From positions 1-16,825 of the forward strand of contig CAMVBT010000018.1 in assembly GCA_947165805.1 (NCBI GenBank): a stretch of 16,825 nt of DNA, read 5' to 3'. The DNA is from an uncultured Clostridia bacterium. GTDB lineage: Bacteria; Bacillota; Clostridia; Oscillospirales; Ruminococcaceae. The notes under the pieces were generated by a model. It saw only the letters and a program-made list of their open reading frames with translations, did no database searches and was not told where the DNA came from. This document shows positions 14,537 through 16,825 of this stretch, piece after piece (the first letter of the stretch is position 1; the number at the start of each line of letters is the position of its first letter). A program made the translations under genes and the position numbers.

Positions 14537-15094
14537 ATGGAAACTTTAGACATTATTTATATAGCAACGCTCGCGGTCATAGTGCTCGGCGGACTTGTGG
14601 CTCTGCATTTCCTGCTGCCGAAGGAGAAGAACTTCGACGACAAGCACGCGTACCTCTACCGTATAGAATACCGCGACGGCTCATATAAGATCAGTCATAA
14701 AAAGGCGAGCTTCGGGGAGAATATGTATTCGATCCGCAGCAAGTTCTTCTACCTGCCGAGAGCGCCGTTCGAAGTCGAAGTCTTCTGCGACGAGGCAACG
14801 GGCAAGGACGGCAAGACCTACCGCGCCTCGGCGGTCGTTGCGGCCTTCTTCCCCGAGGATAAGCTGGAGGTGTTCGCTCCGATATTCCAGAATATGGACG
14901 AGGAGGGCAGGAACGATACCGTTGCCGAAGCTATGAGCGCCGCGCTTGAAGAAGCTGTGGTGAACTACGAGGGCAGCGAGCCGTTTGACACGTTTTTCAG
15001 AACGATAGCCGATAAGAAAGCAGACCTGTTCGGCATAAGGATAAAGTCCGTGGATGGTCTGAACGTTACAAGGATCGGCGCGGAGGAACAGTAA
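14537..15094 (+). CDS. Single-pass membrane protein resembling a minimal SPFH domain
   Basis: A 185-residue protein with one N-terminal membrane anchor (about 5-27) and a soluble domain. The segment from DGKTYRASAVVAAFFPEDKLEVFAP through EAMSAALEEAVVNYEG to a closing LFGIRIKSVDGLNVTRIG follows the strand-helix-helix-strand order of an SPFH (band 7) domain, at low similarity. The long coiled-coil tail of flotillins is absent. The ribosome binding site GGAGG is five bases before the ATG, and 12 bases separate it from the NfeD gene. It may partner the full flotillin downstream, but the family assignment is tentative; otherwise it should be read as an unknown membrane-anchored protein. Confidence 0.75.
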   Translation: METLDIIYIATLAVIVLGGLVALHFLLPKEKNFDDKHAYLYRIEYRDGSYKISHKKASFGENMYSIRSKFFYLPRAPFEVEVFCDEATGKDGKTYRASAVVAAFFPEDKLEVFAPIFQNMDEEGRNDTVAEAMSAALEEAVVNYEGSEPFDTFFRTIADKKADLFGIRIKSVDGLNVTRIGAEEQ

Positions 15095-15138
15095 ATATTG
15101 CGGGAGACCGCGTATTATAAATAACAGGAGGAAGCAAT

Positions 15139-16743
15139 ATGGATCCCATTATCATTGTAGTGATAGCTGTTGTGGTTATCATCCTTTTCGCTCTCATAGC
15201 GGGAATTCTTTCCAGATACCGCAAATGTCCGTCCGACAAGATACTCGTTATCTACGGTAAAGTCGGCAGCGACAAGAGCGGTCAGGCGCGCAGCGCACGC
15301 TGCATACACGGCGGCGCGGCGTTCATCGTCCCCATTATCCAGTCCTATCAGTATATGGATCTGACGCCTATCTCGATCAACGTTGACCTGAGAAACGCGC
15401 TGTCCAAGCAGAATATCCGTGTCGATGTACCGTCGAGCTTCACGGTAGGTATCTCCACCGAGCCCGGCGTTATGCAGAACGCGGCTGAAAGACTGCTGGG
15501 TCTCAAGATGCAGCAGGTGCAGGAGCTCGCGAAGGATATCATCTTCGGTCAGCTCCGTCTCGTCATCGCGACAATGGAGATCGAGGAGATCAACACAGAC
15601 CGTGACAAGTTCCTTATCGCCGTATCGAACAACGTTGAGATCGAGCTCCGCAAGATAGGTCTTCGTCTCATCAACGTAAACGTTACGGATATCAGAGATG
15701 AGTCCGGATATATCGAGGCTCTCGGTAAGGAAGCCGCTGCAAAGGCTATCAACGACGCGAAGAAATCCGTTGCCGAAAAGAACCGCGACGGTGCTATCGG
15801 TGAAGCCAACGCGAACCGCGATCAGCGTATCCAGGTAGCTGCCGCCAACGCGAGCGCCATAGACGGTGAAAACTCCGCGAAGGTAGCGGTTGCGCAGTCC
15901 GAAGCGACAAGGCGTTTCAAGGAAGCCGAGGCTGACGCGAAGGCCGCAAACGACGCAAAGGTAGCTATCGCGCAGACGGGCAGAGACGGTGAGATCGGTC
16001 AGGCGAACGCTCTGCGTGACCAGCGTGTACAGGTAGCAGCTGCCGACGCGAAGGCTGTCGAGGGTGAGAACGCGGCGAAGATCGCGGTAGCCCAGTCCAA
16101 CGCACAGCGCCGTGAAAAGGAAGCGGAAGCCCTCAAGCTCGCGACCGCTGCCGAAGCCGTTCAGGCGGCGAAGGCGCGCGAGGAATCCTACGCAGCCCAG
16201 AAGCTCGCCGAGGATCAGCGTGCACAGCTTGAAATGTCCACTCAGAAAGCGGATATCATCGTAAGTGCACAGATTGCCAAGGAGCAGGCACAGATCGCCG
16301 CGGAAGCGGAGGCCGAAGTAATGCGCCGCAAGGCAAAGGGCGAGGCCGACGCGATATTCGCGAAAATGGAAGCACAGGCAAACGGTATGCGCGAAATTCT
16401 CCAGAAGCAGGCAGAAGGTATGCGCGAACTCGTCAACACAGCGGGCAGCGCCGACGACGCAGTCAAGCTCATGCTGGCTGATAAGATGGAAGACCTGCTC
16501 AGGATCCAGGTAGACGCTATCAAGAATATCAAGATCGACAAGGTAACCGTCTGGGACGGCGGCTCAAAGGGCGGCGACGGCAAAAACTCCACCGCGGACT
16601 TTATCAGCGGCCTGTTCAAGTCCGTTCCTCCCCTCGGCGAAATGTTCGATCAGGCAGGCATGAAGCTCCCCGATTACCTCGGCACCCCCATTGATGCCGC
16701 AGCAGCAGAGCCGAAAGCCCCCGAACCTCCGGCAGCCGAATAA
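15139..16743 (+). CDS. Flotillin (FloT/YuaG-type SPFH protein)
   Basis: A 534-residue protein. An N-terminal membrane segment (4-24) precedes a short basic region and the SPFH domain (about 27-195): CPSDKILVIYG, GGAAFIVPIIQSYQYMDL, DVPSSFTVGIS and RLINVNVTDIRDESGYIEALG. Residues ~195-430 are an Ala/Glu/Lys-rich flotillin coiled coil. Within it two copies of a 66-residue unit (starting near 215 and 281) share RDG-x-IG-x-AN and RDQR-x-QVAAA. The C-terminal part (435-534) ends in a Pro/Ala-rich tail. Flotillins scaffold functional membrane microdomains. AGGAGG lies seven bases before the ATG. As in the Bacillus yuaF-floT locus, an NfeD protein is encoded upstream. It is slightly longer than FloT (about 509). 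Confidence 0.93.
   Translation: MDPIIIVVIAVVVIILFALIAGILSRYRKCPSDKILVIYGKVGSDKSGQARSARCIHGGAAFIVPIIQSYQYMDLTPISINVDLRNALSKQNIRVDVPSSFTVGISTEPGVMQNAAERLLGLKMQQVQELAKDIIFGQLRLVIATMEIEEINTDRDKFLIAVSNNVEIELRKIGLRLINVNVTDIRDESGYIEALGKEAAAKAINDAKKSVAEKNRDGAIGEANANRDQRIQVAAANASAIDGENSAKVAVAQSEATRRFKEAEADAKAANDAKVAIAQTGRDGEIGQANALRDQRVQVAAADAKAVEGENAAKIAVAQSNAQRREKEAEALKLATAAEAVQAAKAREESYAAQKLAEDQRAQLEMSTQKADIIVSAQIAKEQAQIAAEAEAEVMRRKAKGEADAIFAKMEAQANGMREILQKQAEGMRELVNTAGSADDAVKLMLADKMEDLLRIQVDAIKNIKIDKVTVWDGGSKGGDGKNSTADFISGLFKSVPPLGEMFDQAGMKLPDYLGTPIDAAAAEPKAPEPPAAE
15781..16131 (+). repeat. Tandem 198-bp repeat inside the flotillin coiled-coil region
   Basis: The first unit (15781-15978) encodes residues 215-280, and the second starts at 15979 and is clearly matched to about 16131. 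Protein identity is high around RDG-x-IG-x-AN, RDQR-x-QVAAA, EN-x-AK-x-AVAQS and KEAEA. Confidence 0.8.
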
Positions 16744-16755
16744 GAGTCGCTTACG

Positions 16756-16778
16756 CTCGAGTGGTCGCTCCGCTCGAG
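16756..16778. repeat. CTCGAG inverted repeat downstream of the flotillin gene
   Basis: CTCGAG at 16756-16761 and 16773-16778 can form a small hairpin. The flanking bases repeat as TCGCTTACGCTCGAG and TCGCTCCGCTCGAG. It directly precedes the large hairpin at 16780 and may be part of the same element. Confidence 0.45.
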
Positions 16779-16779
16779 A

Positions 16780-16815
16780 CTGGGGGAAACTTTTTTGAAA
16801 AAAAGTTTCCCCCAG
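16780..16815. repeat. Perfect 17-bp palindromic hairpin (terminator-like dispersed element)
   Basis: CTGGGGGAAACTTTTTT (16780-16796) pairs perfectly with 16799-16815, with only GA between. The stem carries T6 and A6 internally. It can block transcription from both sides, which suits the end of the flotillin operon, but the 3' side has no T-run. The GGGGGAAAC / GTTTCCCCCAGACCCCC wording resembles repeat elements I associate with Oscillospiraceae genomes. The window ends 10 bases later. Confidence 0.7.
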
Positions 16816-16825
16816 ACCCCCTTCA

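Overview
The window looks like a chromosomal segment of a Gram-positive, GC-rich Clostridia member, most likely a Ruminococcus-type Oscillospiraceae. The evidence is a GH94 cellobiose phosphorylase of the Ruminococcus type, a secreted dockerin protein, AGGAGG-type ribosome binding sites, several near-consensus sigma-A promoters, and the long GGGGGAAAC...GTTTCCCCC hairpin at the right edge. The species assignment is inference.

Left and middle part (1-13,600): every gene lies on the minus strand, so it reads from right to left. In transcription order the units are: (a) UPF0145 protein plus XRE-TPR regulator (13554-12681), closed by a terminator; (b) AI-2E family permease plus bacterial PH-domain protein (12376-10434), overlapping by ATGA; (c) a large secreted dockerin protein (10238-7758) with its own terminator; (d) GH94 cellobiose phosphorylase (7555-5174) with promoter and terminator; (e) pgsA plus an ANTAR regulator with a degenerate receiver (5116-3984), overlapping by GTGA; (f) two small multi-pass membrane proteins (3817-2863) with promoter and terminator; (g) a family 5 solute-binding lipoprotein followed by ispD, which is cut by the window start (2675-1).

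Right part (13,600-16,743): the only plus-strand operon encodes an NfeD-like OB-fold membrane protein, a small membrane protein resembling a minimal SPFH domain, and a full flotillin. It is divergent from unit (a). The two divergent promoters are built alike: each has a -10 box preceded by TGTGG and, 4-5 bases downstream, a 15-bp perfect palindrome of the form GTAAAT-N3-ATTTAC. This suggests that one repressor, plausibly the XRE-TPR protein encoded here, controls a bidirectional membrane-microdomain or envelope-stress module. This is the strongest candidate for an undescribed system in the window.

The GH94 enzyme and the dockerin protein fit a cellulose-degrading lifestyle: extracellular attack on plant polymer, uptake of cellobiose, and phosphorolysis inside the cell. 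The other genes are housekeeping (isoprenoid and phospholipid synthesis) or envelope proteins of unknown role. No tRNA, rRNA, CRISPR array, transposase or phage gene was recognised.
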